In this document: in pieces, positions 55,856 to 63,557 of the stretch
Layout of the letters: each line of letters begins with the position of its first letter
How positions within the stretch are numbered: the first letter of the stretch is position 1
Assembly (NCBI RefSeq): GCF_000420085.1
Contig: NZ_ATUG01000002.1
Coordinates: 1,302,001-1,366,000 of the forward strand
Length of the DNA: 64,000 bases
Reading direction: 5' to 3'
Source of the DNA: Desulfospira joergensenii DSM 10085
Lineage (GTDB): Bacteria; Desulfobacterota; Desulfobacteria; Desulfobacterales; Desulfobacteraceae
Notes under the pieces: generated by a model
Databases searched by the model: none
What the model was told of the DNA's origin: nothing
The model's input: the letters and a program-made list of their open reading frames with translations, nothing else
Program-made: the position numbers and the translations under genes

Positions 55856-56578
55856 ATGGGTTTGAACTACGAGGAATTGGATTACCGGAAAACCCCCCTG
55901 GGGGATTTGATGTTACGGCGCAGGCGGTCTGTACAGCTTCAGGGCTCTGACATCTACGAAGTAAAACTCGGGGATCATTTTCTCATGTCGAGTCTGTTCC
56001 ATGAATCGGAAGTTCAATTGTCCAGGCTGGGCCTGGGCATGTTGGAAGAACAGGATCTTGATGTTGTGGTCGGCGGTCTTGGCCTAGGATATACGGCCGT
56101 TACGGCTCTGGAGGACAAGCGCGTAACCTCCCTGGTGGTGGTGGAGTTCATGGAGGGGGTAATCCAATGGCACCAAACCGGTCTGGTCCCCCTGGGGAAA
56201 ACCATAGCCACGGATCCCCGCTCCCGCCTGGTCCAGGGAGACTTTTTTGCCCTGTCCCGGGATCTGTCCAAGGGGTTTGATCCGGATCATCCGGGAAAAA
56301 AGCAGGATGCCATCCTCCTGGATATTGATCATACCCCTACCCATGTTCTGCACCAGACAAACAAGCGCTTCTATACCCAAAAAGGGCTGGGAGAAGTGGC
56401 AGAACATTTGAAACCCGGGGGCATCTTTGCCCTGTGGTCGGACAGTGAACCGGACCCGGCCTTCACCCGACACCTGGGAAAGGTGTTTGCAAGCGCAGAG
56501 GCCCGGATGGTCCGGTTTAAAAATCCCCTGACCGGCAAATCATGCGGAAATACCGTTTACCTGGCCCGGGTTGCATGA
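55856..56578 (+). CDS. Spermidine-synthase-like methyltransferase-fold protein
   Basis: A 240-residue cytoplasmic protein with the Rossmann fold of spermidine synthases. The nucleotide loop VVGGLGLGYTAVTA is followed by VVVEFMEGVIQWHQ, VQGDFFALS and the LLDIDHTP strand. It lacks an obvious full putrescine-binding motif, so a different amine or methyl acceptor is possible. CAGGAG lies 8 bases before ATG 55856. It stands alone, 247 bases before gdhA. Confidence 0.8.
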   Translation: MGLNYEELDYRKTPLGDLMLRRRRSVQLQGSDIYEVKLGDHFLMSSLFHESEVQLSRLGLGMLEEQDLDVVVGGLGLGYTAVTALEDKRVTSLVVVEFMEGVIQWHQTGLVPLGKTIATDPRSRLVQGDFFALSRDLSKGFDPDHPGKKQDAILLDIDHTPTHVLHQTNKRFYTQKGLGEVAEHLKPGGIFALWSDSEPDPAFTRHLGKVFASAEARMVRFKNPLTGKSCGNTVYLARVA

Positions 56579-56825
56579 AGCCTTCGGATTTTCTTGCATC
56601 CATCAAAATCGTTCAAGGGTTAAAAAACAAAAATTGTTATTCCAAAGGCAAGGAAGAATCTTGGGCAAATATTTCCCTGGCGCTGAATCTATGGTAGAAT
56701 GCCTTCTACATCCGGGTTATTCGATGGATATCCGATATCCCCCGGCGGGAAAAATTCAAATTGACAAGGGAAGGAAGCCCGGAAAAGATAAATCCAATCA
56801 ATCTAACAAGAACAGGAGACGAAAA

Positions 56826-58175
56826 ATGGGCACAATCATGGATATTGTTACGGCCAGAGATCCTTATGAAAAAGAGTTTCACCAGGCGGTCACAGAGGTT
56901 GTGGAATCTGTTAAACCGGTTCTGGACAGAAACCCCGAATATCGTCATGCCGGGATTATCGAGAGGATCGTGGAGCCCGAGCGGGTCATCCAGTTCCGGG
57001 TCCCCTGGGTGGACGACCAGGGAAAGGTCCAGGTCAACCGGGGGTTCAGGATTCAGATGAATTCGGCCATCGGCCCTTATAAGGGGGGGCTTAGGTTTCA
57101 TCCTTCGGTCAACCTGTCCATCCTGAAATTCCTGGCCTTTGAACAGGTCTTTAAAAATGCCCTGACCACCCTTCCCATGGGGGGAGGCAAAGGCGGCTCC
57201 GATTTTGATCCCAAGGGGAAATCCGATAATGAAGTCATGCGGTTCTGCCAGAGTTTCATGACCGAGCTCTACCGCCACATCGGGCCGGATACGGATGTTC
57301 CGGCCGGGGATATCGGTGTGGGGGCCAGGGAGATCGGCTTTTTGTTCGGGATGTATAAGAGATTGAAAAATGAGTTTTCAGGGATTCTGACCGGGAAAAG
57401 CCTGAACTGGGGCGGAAGCCTGATCCGGCCGGAAGCCACGGGCTACGGTTCTGTGTTTTTTGCCAATGAGATGCTGGGAACAAAGAACCAGAGCCTGGCC
57501 GGCAAGATCTGCCTGGTGTCCGGATCCGGGAACGTTGCCCAGTACACCACGGAGAAGATCAATCAGCTCGGGGGCAAGGTGATGACCCTTTCCGATTCTT
57601 CCGGATACGTGTTGGATGAAAAGGGAATCGACGGGGAAAAGCTCCAATACGTCATGTACCTTAAAAATGTAAAGCGGGCCCGGATCAAAGAGTATGCCGA
57701 TAAGTATCCCGAGGCCGTGTATACGGCCCTGGATCCGGCAGCAGATTCCAATCCCCTGTGGAACCACAAGGCCGACTGCGCCTTTCCCTCGGCCACCCAG
57801 AATGAGATCAATGAAAATGATGCCGCGAACCTGGTGAGAAACGGTATCTCCCTGGTCTGCGAGGGGGCCAATATGCCCACCACGCCGGATGGCATAGATA
57901 TCTTTCTGGATGCCGGGATTTTCTATGCCCCGGGCAAGGCGGCCAATGCCGGAGGGGTTGCGGTCTCAGGCCTTGAAATGTCCCAGAACTCCATGCGGAT
58001 CAAATGGCCCAGAGAAGAGGTGGAAGCCAAGCTCAAGGGGATCATGCAGTCCATCCACAGTGCCTGCCTGGATGCTTCGGAAGAGTACGGCACCCCGGGC
58101 AATTACATGAACGGCGCCAATATCGCCGGGTTTGTCAAGGTGGCCGATTCCATGATGGACCAGGGAGTGGTTTAG
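56826..58175 (+). CDS. gdhA: Hexameric-type (NADP-specific) glutamate dehydrogenase
   Basis: A 449-residue enzyme interconverting 2-oxoglutarate plus ammonia and glutamate. The start is ATG 56826 with AGGAG 7 bases upstream. Active-site motifs are complete: GPYKGGLRFHPSVN, PMGGGKGGSDFDPKGKSD with the catalytic Lys, and DVPAGDIGVGAREIG. The dinucleotide loop VSGSGNVAQYT fits the 50-kDa class. The NADP preference is assumed from overall similarity to NADP-type GdhA. It probably assimilates ammonia, in contrast to the large NAD-type enzyme at 45660. Confidence 0.95.
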   Translation: MGTIMDIVTARDPYEKEFHQAVTEVVESVKPVLDRNPEYRHAGIIERIVEPERVIQFRVPWVDDQGKVQVNRGFRIQMNSAIGPYKGGLRFHPSVNLSILKFLAFEQVFKNALTTLPMGGGKGGSDFDPKGKSDNEVMRFCQSFMTELYRHIGPDTDVPAGDIGVGAREIGFLFGMYKRLKNEFSGILTGKSLNWGGSLIRPEATGYGSVFFANEMLGTKNQSLAGKICLVSGSGNVAQYTTEKINQLGGKVMTLSDSSGYVLDEKGIDGEKLQYVMYLKNVKRARIKEYADKYPEAVYTALDPAADSNPLWNHKADCAFPSATQNEINENDAANLVRNGISLVCEGANMPTTPDGIDIFLDAGIFYAPGKAANAGGVAVSGLEMSQNSMRIKWPREEVEAKLKGIMQSIHSACLDASEEYGTPGNYMNGANIAGFVKVADSMMDQGVV

Positions 58176-58283
58176 AATAATTAAGAATTAATAATGGATA
58201 ATTGAGGATGGCCCCCAGGGCCGCCGTTTTTATAAATTGGCGCCCGAAGGGCCTCTCCAATTGTTAATTCTTAATTGTTCATT
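58176..58283. terminator. Inverted-repeat element between convergent genes
   Basis: AATTAAGAATTAA with TAATTG near the start and CAATTGTTAATTCTTAATTG near the end form a long AT-rich dyad, with a GC-rich hairpin (GGCCC/GGGCC type) inside. It is related to the AATTGATAATTAAGAATTG repeats after gpt and fdhE. It probably terminates both convergent transcripts. Confidence 0.55.
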
Positions 58284-58691
58284 CTATAGGTCTTTAATAT
58301 AGTCTTCGATCATGGTCATTTCAGCGGGCCGGACCGGCCGCCAGGAAACAGTGTAAAAGGTCTCATCGGTCAGTTTCCGGTCTGCATGGAATTGGGCGGC
58401 CGTGATCTTTTCGTCCAGTTCGATCCACAGGGTTTTTTCGATTTCAAGGCCGTACTCTTTGGATATGGCCTTGGCAAAATTCTCAATGCAGTTTGTCAAT
58501 GAGGTGTTCATGGTGCCGGCTTTCCGGATGGGTTTGCAGACGGCGGCCACGGGGGTCAGGTAGCTGATATTCCCGGTGTCCGAACCCAGGCGGATGATCC
58601 TGACCCTGTAAGCCCCGGGCCACCAGGAGATGGGCTTTTCCCCTGTCATGGTTTTCCCGCTCCACTCGTAGGTGATATCGTGAAGGATCAT
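58284..58691 (-). CDS. Conserved hypothetical protein, partner of the 551-aa protein
   Basis: A 135-residue cytoplasmic protein (MILHDITYEWSGKTMTGEKP onward) that I do not recognise. It is mixed alpha/beta with conserved Trp residues. Its ATG overlaps the stop of the larger gene upstream (ATGA), so the two are translationally coupled and probably form a complex or act in one pathway. Ends 100 bases after the gdhA stop in convergent orientation. Confidence 0.65.
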   Translation of the reverse strand: MILHDITYEWSGKTMTGEKPISWWPGAYRVRIIRLGSDTGNISYLTPVAAVCKPIRKAGTMNTSLTNCIENFAKAISKEYGLEIEKTLWIELDEKITAAQFHADRKLTDETFYTVSWRPVRPAEMTMIEDYIKDL

Positions 58692-60343
58692 GGATTCTCC
58701 TTTTGGGTGTCTAATGTTCTGCGGCAGGCATGGGCGAAATCCTCCGGATAACAGCCGCTGATCCAGCGGAGTTGGGCTTCGGAAAAGGTCCCGGGGGCGT
58801 AGGGAAGCCTGGGGATAAAAGAGTACATCAGGTGCTGGCCGGAACCCATCCTGTCCAACCGGCCCGAGAGTTCAATGGAGGTGACCATCTGGGCTCCCAG
58901 AGCCTCCAATACCTGGACGGCCGTTAAAATCCCCAGATCCAGGGATCGCCTTGTTCCGGTATCGGCCTGAAGGATGCTGTCGCACTCTTTCTGGGTGATG
59001 ATCTGGAGCTCCCATTCACTGACCTGGGCCTTGGGCACGAATAAAATGATATTCTCGTCCTCAAATACGATGAGGGAGGACTCCCCGAACCGTCCGTCCG
59101 TCCTTTCATTGGTGCGGATTGCCTCAAGAAAGGCATTGAAGAAACTGATGCCGTGGGTCTTTTTAAAAGTATGGATAAAATCGGTGACCAGATCTCCAAA
59201 GGAAAAGCAGTCATAGGGGCGGCCGGAACGGTCCTCTACCTGTCCCGGGATCATGGCGTTCTGCTGGTGGATCATCTGGTGGGAGGCGTGGAGCCGGTGT
59301 CCGGACTGGGCCGATCCGAATCCGAAATTCCATCCCCACAGGGCCGCATTGAAATCCAGGGGGGTGTCCGGGGCCGATTCCAGGGCATCCAGGATCGATT
59401 TCCTCAGTTCTTCCAGCTCTTCCGGGGTCAGGTTCTTCCGAAAAGATTCCGGCCGGAGATTGAGTTGTTCGGCCGTGCGGACAAAGATCCTCTGGTAATA
59501 GAGATGGCGGATCCCTTCCATATCTTCGGAACTCAGATCCTTTGCCCTGTAGCGGACGGCGTCATTGGCCATGTTGGATGCAAAATGGCCCCAGGGGATA
59601 TAGGAGTTGCGTCTCAGATATTCAAATACATGGGTCTGGCCGTTCTCGGAGACCACCTCTCCGATAATTTCGCTTTTTCCCTGGACCCCGGGCCTGAGAA
59701 CCAGGACCTCTTTGTATTCATCGGGCAAAAACCGGTTGTTGACCAGGACTTCAAAGACCTCGTGATCCTTGATATCCGGGATTGTGGTTCCGTCCTTCTT
59801 TTTTTTATACCCCAGCCCCCAGGGGATCTTGGATTCAGGCTTGAACAGGATCTTACAGCAGGTCCGGGCCAGGGCCGCCAATTCCCCGGGATCGGTTGAA
59901 GACTGGGCCAGTCCCAGTCGGACAGGCCGGGGCAGGGCCTCCAGGAACCGGATTTTTTCCGGTTCGGAAAGGGGCTCATCTTCTCCCCGGTCTTTGATGA
60001 ACCGGTCCATGGCCTGGACCAGGGAACAGGGGGGAGGGGGCTGAATGCCGATGATTTCCGTCCGTCCGACTTTAGGATCGGCCCAGGCAGAGTTGATGAA
60101 AGTGGCCCCCCGGAAGGGAAAGGGATTTGCAATCTCATAGATCAGATCTGCTTTAGGTTCGTGGATGTCTGTTTTTGGAAAGTTGACCCGGTTGTCCACG
60201 GGGGAGCCGTCTTCCGATTGCCCCAGGATTTCCAGGGTTTCGTTTTCCCTTAGGTTTTTTACATCAAACCGGGGTCTGTGGACTCCCACAATAAACTTGC
60301 CCCGGGGATGGACGCAGGTACGAGGGTTCATCATAACATTCAT
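58688..60343 (-). CDS. Conserved hypothetical protein with His-rich motif
   Basis: A 551-residue cytoplasmic protein without signal peptide or membrane segment. A His-rich stretch, HRLHASHQMIHQQNAMIP (about 360-377), and a repeat of aromatic residues in the last 80 residues (HLMYSFIPRLPYAPGTF) stand out. The spacing of the His residues faintly recalls HIT/GalT-type nucleotidyltransferases, but I cannot confirm the family. Other motifs are CFSFGDLVTDFIHTFKKTHG and WELQIITQKECD. It is coupled to the 135-aa gene downstream. Confidence 0.6.
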   Translation of the reverse strand: MNVMMNPRTCVHPRGKFIVGVHRPRFDVKNLRENETLEILGQSEDGSPVDNRVNFPKTDIHEPKADLIYEIANPFPFRGATFINSAWADPKVGRTEIIGIQPPPPCSLVQAMDRFIKDRGEDEPLSEPEKIRFLEALPRPVRLGLAQSSTDPGELAALARTCCKILFKPESKIPWGLGYKKKKDGTTIPDIKDHEVFEVLVNNRFLPDEYKEVLVLRPGVQGKSEIIGEVVSENGQTHVFEYLRRNSYIPWGHFASNMANDAVRYRAKDLSSEDMEGIRHLYYQRIFVRTAEQLNLRPESFRKNLTPEELEELRKSILDALESAPDTPLDFNAALWGWNFGFGSAQSGHRLHASHQMIHQQNAMIPGQVEDRSGRPYDCFSFGDLVTDFIHTFKKTHGISFFNAFLEAIRTNERTDGRFGESSLIVFEDENIILFVPKAQVSEWELQIITQKECDSILQADTGTRRSLDLGILTAVQVLEALGAQMVTSIELSGRLDRMGSGQHLMYSFIPRLPYAPGTFSEAQLRWISGCYPEDFAHACRRTLDTQKENP

Positions 60344-60384
60344 GGATTTGTTCTATGCCCTACCGTTTTAAACATCAGAAAGGT

Positions 60385-60735
60385 TTATATTTCAGGTGAG
60401 TTGGGAGGAACGAGGCAGATAAAGGTCAGGGGGCTGTCCCCTGTGTTTTTGATCTGGTGTTCCACGTTGGGGGGAATAAAAACTGCGGTTCCCCCGGTCA
60501 TCCCATGCCATTGGCCTTCAATGAAAACCTCTCCTGAACCCTCGTGGACAAAGATCTCATGCTCCCAGTCATGGGAGTGTCTGGGGGTATGTCCCTCTCT
60601 GTCGATTTCAAACATTCTCATGCAGAAGTTGTCAGCTCCGTCGGCCTTTCCGATCAGGACCCTTCCCGCCACATTTTTTACCATGTCGTTGTTCATCACC
60701 ACGGGGATGACGTCTTTTGCGTTGATTACTTTCAT
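60385..60735 (-). CDS. Small cupin-domain protein
   Basis: A 116-residue single-domain cupin. Metal-ligand positions are conserved: the HSHDWEHEIF motif with three His and one Glu, and the last His of PPNVEHQIKN. Such proteins bind a metal and act as small enzymes or sensors. A tandem 9-bp repeat lies just upstream (60762-60806). GGGAGA precedes the ATG at 60733-60735. Substrate unknown. Confidence 0.88.
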   Translation of the reverse strand: MKVINAKDVIPVVMNNDMVKNVAGRVLIGKADGADNFCMRMFEIDREGHTPRHSHDWEHEIFVHEGSGEVFIEGQWHGMTGGTAVFIPPNVEHQIKNTGDSPLTFICLVPPNSPEI

Positions 60736-60761
60736 TTTTGAATCTCCCGGATATTTTTGTT

Positions 60762-60806
60762 AACAGCGAGAACAGCTTGAACAGCGAGAGCAGCTAGAAC
60801 AGCCTG
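60762..60806. repeat. Tandem 9-bp repeat, five units
   Basis: AACAGCGAG, AACAGCTTG, AACAGCGAG, AGCAGCTAG and AACAGCCTG follow each other without spacing, 27 bases upstream of the cupin start. It may be an operator array or a slippage-prone repeat. Confidence 0.6.
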
Positions 60807-60914
60807 CCCGGGAACTATTCTCTTTTTCACTATCAGTCGGGGGCCTATGCCATGACCGCTGAATAGACAAATGTTTTTCCTGTCTGAAAAAGAATAAGGA
60901 TTGTCCATGGGTTT

Positions 60915-61370
60915 TTAAAGGTATCTTTTATATTTTTCATGGGAGGCCCTGAACCGTTCCAGCTCCTCCGGGGTATCGGCCAGGAATGAAAAATCCTTGA
61001 AATCAAAGCCCGGGGCCACGGTACATCCCACCAGTCCGTATTCTCCCATTGGCTCGGCCGCCTGCCATGTACCCGCCGGGACAACACATACATGGGCCCC
61101 GGGTCCGATGATCTCTTCCCGGATTCCCTTTTTGTCGCAGAGGATGATTTTTATGGGGTCTCCCTGGTAAAAATTCCAGATCTCATCGTGGATCACCCGG
61201 TGAAACCGGCTGATCTCTTTTCCTTCCAGAAGAAAATAAATATGGGTCACAGCGCTTCGGTCCGATCCGGCAGGGCCGGATTCGACCGTTTGGCCGGATC
61301 TGTAGACCTCCCTGTAATATCCCCCCTCGGGATGGGGAGACAATTCATATTTTTCGATTAAGGCAAGCAT
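60915..61370 (-). CDS. DUF985/cupin_5 family protein
   Basis: A 151-residue cupin of the DUF985 type. The signature ELSPHPEGGYYREVYRSGQT, the central strands RSAVTHIYFLLEG and the IIGPGAHVCVVPAGTWQAAE segment are all present, as is the late GCTVAPGFDF. The family is structurally characterised but of unclear role. It stands alone, 180 bases from the smaller cupin gene on the same strand. Confidence 0.88.
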   Translation of the reverse strand: MLALIEKYELSPHPEGGYYREVYRSGQTVESGPAGSDRSAVTHIYFLLEGKEISRFHRVIHDEIWNFYQGDPIKIILCDKKGIREEIIGPGAHVCVVPAGTWQAAEPMGEYGLVGCTVAPGFDFKDFSFLADTPEELERFRASHEKYKRYL

Positions 61371-61512
61371 GTTCCCAATAATTATCCATTCTCAATTTTC
61401 AATTGGTATTGATCCTACCACCCGGTTCCGGGGAGTACAATACAATAGTTCCGGATTTCTCCGCCGGTGCCTGTCCTGTCGCCCTCTTTGATCCGTCTTT
61501 TTGAGTGAATTT

Positions 61513-61533
61513 ATGTCTTGACATATAGATGTC
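61513..61533. promoter_or_regulatory. Triple half-site operator over a -35-like TTGACA
   Basis: ATGTC (61513-61517), GACAT (61520-61524) and ATGTC (61529-61533) form two overlapping dyads that cover TTGACA (61518-61523). They lie 35-55 bases before a ribbon-helix-helix gene, the usual place for autorepression. Confidence 0.5.
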
Positions 61534-61567
61534 TTTATGGCTTTATGGAAATGTGGCAGGAGATTGG

Positions 61568-61762
61568 ATGATGTTAATCCGAAAAAATATGCATGAGGGT
61601 TTCATGGGTGAAAAATCAAAGGTAAAGCAGTTGACGCTTAGAATGTCTGAAAACTTACATCGCGAGCTCAAGATCACAGCGGTTAAAGAGGGCAGAACCA
61701 TGGGAGAGGTGACCATTGAACTGATAAAGGAGTATTTGAAGAAAACATCCGGTCCCCTGTGA
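61568..61762 (+). CDS. Ribbon-helix-helix (CopG/Arc-like) protein
   Basis: A 64-residue DNA-binding protein. The strand KQLTLRMSENLHRELK, then helix AVKEGRTMGEVTIELIKEYL, is the RHH fold. Start ATG 61568 is chosen for the AGGAGA 5 bases upstream; an internal ATG at 61604 is possible. No toxin gene follows, so an orphan antitoxin or a small regulator is likely. Confidence 0.72.
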   Translation: MMLIRKNMHEGFMGEKSKVKQLTLRMSENLHRELKITAVKEGRTMGEVTIELIKEYLKKTSGPL

Positions 61763-61827
61763 TTTTTTATAATTCATCATAGGGCCCGGGGAAAAATTAT
61801 TTTCCCGGATGCCCAAAGGAGGATGTC

Positions 61828-62013
61828 ATGGGTTTTTCAGATCTTTTCGTTCCCAAGTATCTGCACTCCAATCCCAAAGTCAGGATCAAATTTGTCAGCA
61901 AGACCACGGATCTAAAGCTTTTGGAGCAGATGGTAGAACAGGATGAGGATGACGATGTCGTCCATGCCGCCCGGGAGAGAATTCAGGCCCTGACGGTCAC
62001 CCATACGGTCTGA
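61828..62013 (+). CDS. Small hypothetical protein
   Basis: A 61-residue acidic protein (MGFSDLFVPKYLHSNPKVRI onward) with two predicted helices, resembling a single HEAT-like unit (TTDLKLLEQMVEQDEDDDVV). A strong AAAGGAGG lies 6 bases before ATG 61828. It lies 65 bases after the RHH gene and may be co-transcribed. Function unknown. Confidence 0.62.
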   Translation: MGFSDLFVPKYLHSNPKVRIKFVSKTTDLKLLEQMVEQDEDDDVVHAARERIQALTVTHTV

Positions 62014-62197
62014 TGGAGGTCTTCATTTTGGCTGTTTGGTAAAGGGCATGAAGCCTTTATTTCACCCTGGCAGATCGTTTGAGCATCTTCCTTTTCTTTT
62101 TTGATTCAGGTCGATGCTTGAAACAACAGGGGCTGTTTTTCTTCATGCCCTTTTTATGGATTCAATCCCGGCACCCCCTAAAGGGATGCTCTCTTTA

Positions 62198-62851
62198 TTA
62201 TCCCGCCTTTTTAACCGATCCTTTCAAATATCGTATCAGATCCTCAATGGTCAGGACCGGAAAATCATTTTTCCGGGCAAAGGCCGCCACCTGGGCAAGT
62301 CTTGCCATGGTTCCGTCGGGATTGGTCAGTTCACAGAGAACCCCGCAGGGAGCCAGTCCGGCCAGCGTCATCAGGTCAATGGTGGCTTCTGTATGGCCAT
62401 CCCGCTCCAGAACCCCTCCGGGTCTGGCCACCAGAGGAAAAACATGCCCCGGGCTGTTCAGATCTCCGGGCACGGCGTTTTCAGCAGCAGCGGCCCGGAT
62501 GGTCCTGACCCTGTCTGCGGCGGATACCCCGGTTGTGACCCCTTTTGCCGCTTCAATGGATACGGTGAATGCCGTTCCGAACCGGCTTGAATTTCTCTCC
62601 ACCATCATGGGCAGATTCAAAGTATTTGCCTTTTCCCGGGTCAGGCAGAGACAGACGATTCCGCTGCACTCCCGGATCAGCATGGCCATCTGGCTGTCCG
62701 TGAGGAACTCGGCGGCAAAGATCAGATCCCCTTCATTTTCCCGGTTTTCATCATCGGTGACCAATACCCCGCGCCCTTGCCGGAGTGCGGTCACTGCATT
62801 TTCCACCCGTTCAACACCATTTCCAAATTGAGATAACAGACTCTGATTCAT
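62198..62851 (-). CDS. ribB: 3,4-dihydroxy-2-butanone 4-phosphate synthase
   Basis: A 217-residue enzyme converting ribulose 5-phosphate to dihydroxybutanone phosphate plus formate, the first committed step of one riboflavin branch. Conserved motifs [20 protein letters not shown], the acidic loop, and [20 protein letters not shown] with the catalytic His are intact, as is [12 protein letters not shown]. It is monofunctional, with no RibA domain. GGAGA precedes the ATG. It is controlled by the FMN riboswitch about 120 bases upstream. Confidence 0.94.
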   Translation of the reverse strand: MNQSLLSQFGNGVERVENAVTALRQGRGVLVTDDENRENEGDLIFAAEFLTDSQMAMLIRECSGIVCLCLTREKANTLNLPMMVERNSSRFGTAFTVSIEAAKGVTTGVSAADRVRTIRAAAAENAVPGDLNSPGHVFPLVARPGGVLERDGHTEATIDLMTLAGLAPCGVLCELTNPDGTMARLAQVAAFARKNDFPVLTIEDLIRYLKGSVKKAG

Positions 62852-62970
62852 GATGAATCTCCTTGTAATAAATATGGTTCATGAATCAGGGATGAAGGAA
62901 TAAAAAACGGCCGGGCCCAGCCATGTCCCCGGGCACGGGAAAGTGCGCGCAGACATGGTCCTGCCCGTAA

Positions 62971-63113
62971 GTATTCTCTTCCATCCGGACTGTAACCGTC
63001 GGCCCTGGCCTCTCACCAGGTCTGCTTGACCTCCGCAAAGGTTGCGGAGCGCTCGCGGGCTCCCCGGAATTCCGGGATACCGCCGGTGGGGAATTTCACC
63101 CCGCCCTGAGAAT
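62971..63113 (-). promoter_or_regulatory. FMN riboswitch (RFN element)
   Basis: On the minus strand it begins TTCTCAGGGCGGGGTGAAAT, continues with CCCCACCGGCGGTAT, and closes with CCGACGGTTACAGTCCGGAT then GGAAGAGAATA, all canonical RFN blocks. It is 120 bases before ribB, where FMN should shut off expression. A GC-rich hairpin (GGGCCCAGCC ... near 62910-62960) may be the expression platform. Confidence 0.93.
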
Positions 63114-63439
63114 AAAACTGCAAACTTGGAGGAAAATAATCCAAGTGCCGGTCTGTGTCAACAATAATCAAGGGAAAAGGTCGGGTAACCGCAAGTAAAA
63201 TATTAGACCTTACCACCCCTTCAATTTATCCTTCTGTAGATTCAGCGCCGGCCATGGGCCTGCTTCACCGGCATATCCCGCTCCGGACCCAACCCATGGC
63301 CTCATGTCCTGGCGGATTTGAATGTTTTACATGTTCCAGTCTTGAGGATGATGCAAGCAAAAGTATGGTCCGCTCAATCTAAAAAAGGGTATTCGAAAGT
63401 TGGTTTTTATGTGATAATTTTACACTTGCATTTCAGGAC

Positions 63440-63454
63440 TGAGAATGATTATCT
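63440..63454 (+). promoter_or_regulatory. Fur-box-like site upstream of PstS-like gene
   Basis: TGAGAATGATTATCT matches the 7-1-7 Fur consensus TGATAATNATTATCA at 12 of 14 fixed positions. It lies about 104 bases before the start. The rest of 63114-63557 shows no gene. Confidence 0.45.
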
Positions 63455-63557
63455 CCAACAAAATTGTCAGTGTCCCAAAAAAACAGCAAACAAACCATTG
63501 CCCCTTCCGGTGCATAGGGGAATCGGCTGATTATTACTGGAGAAAGAAGGATAAAGT

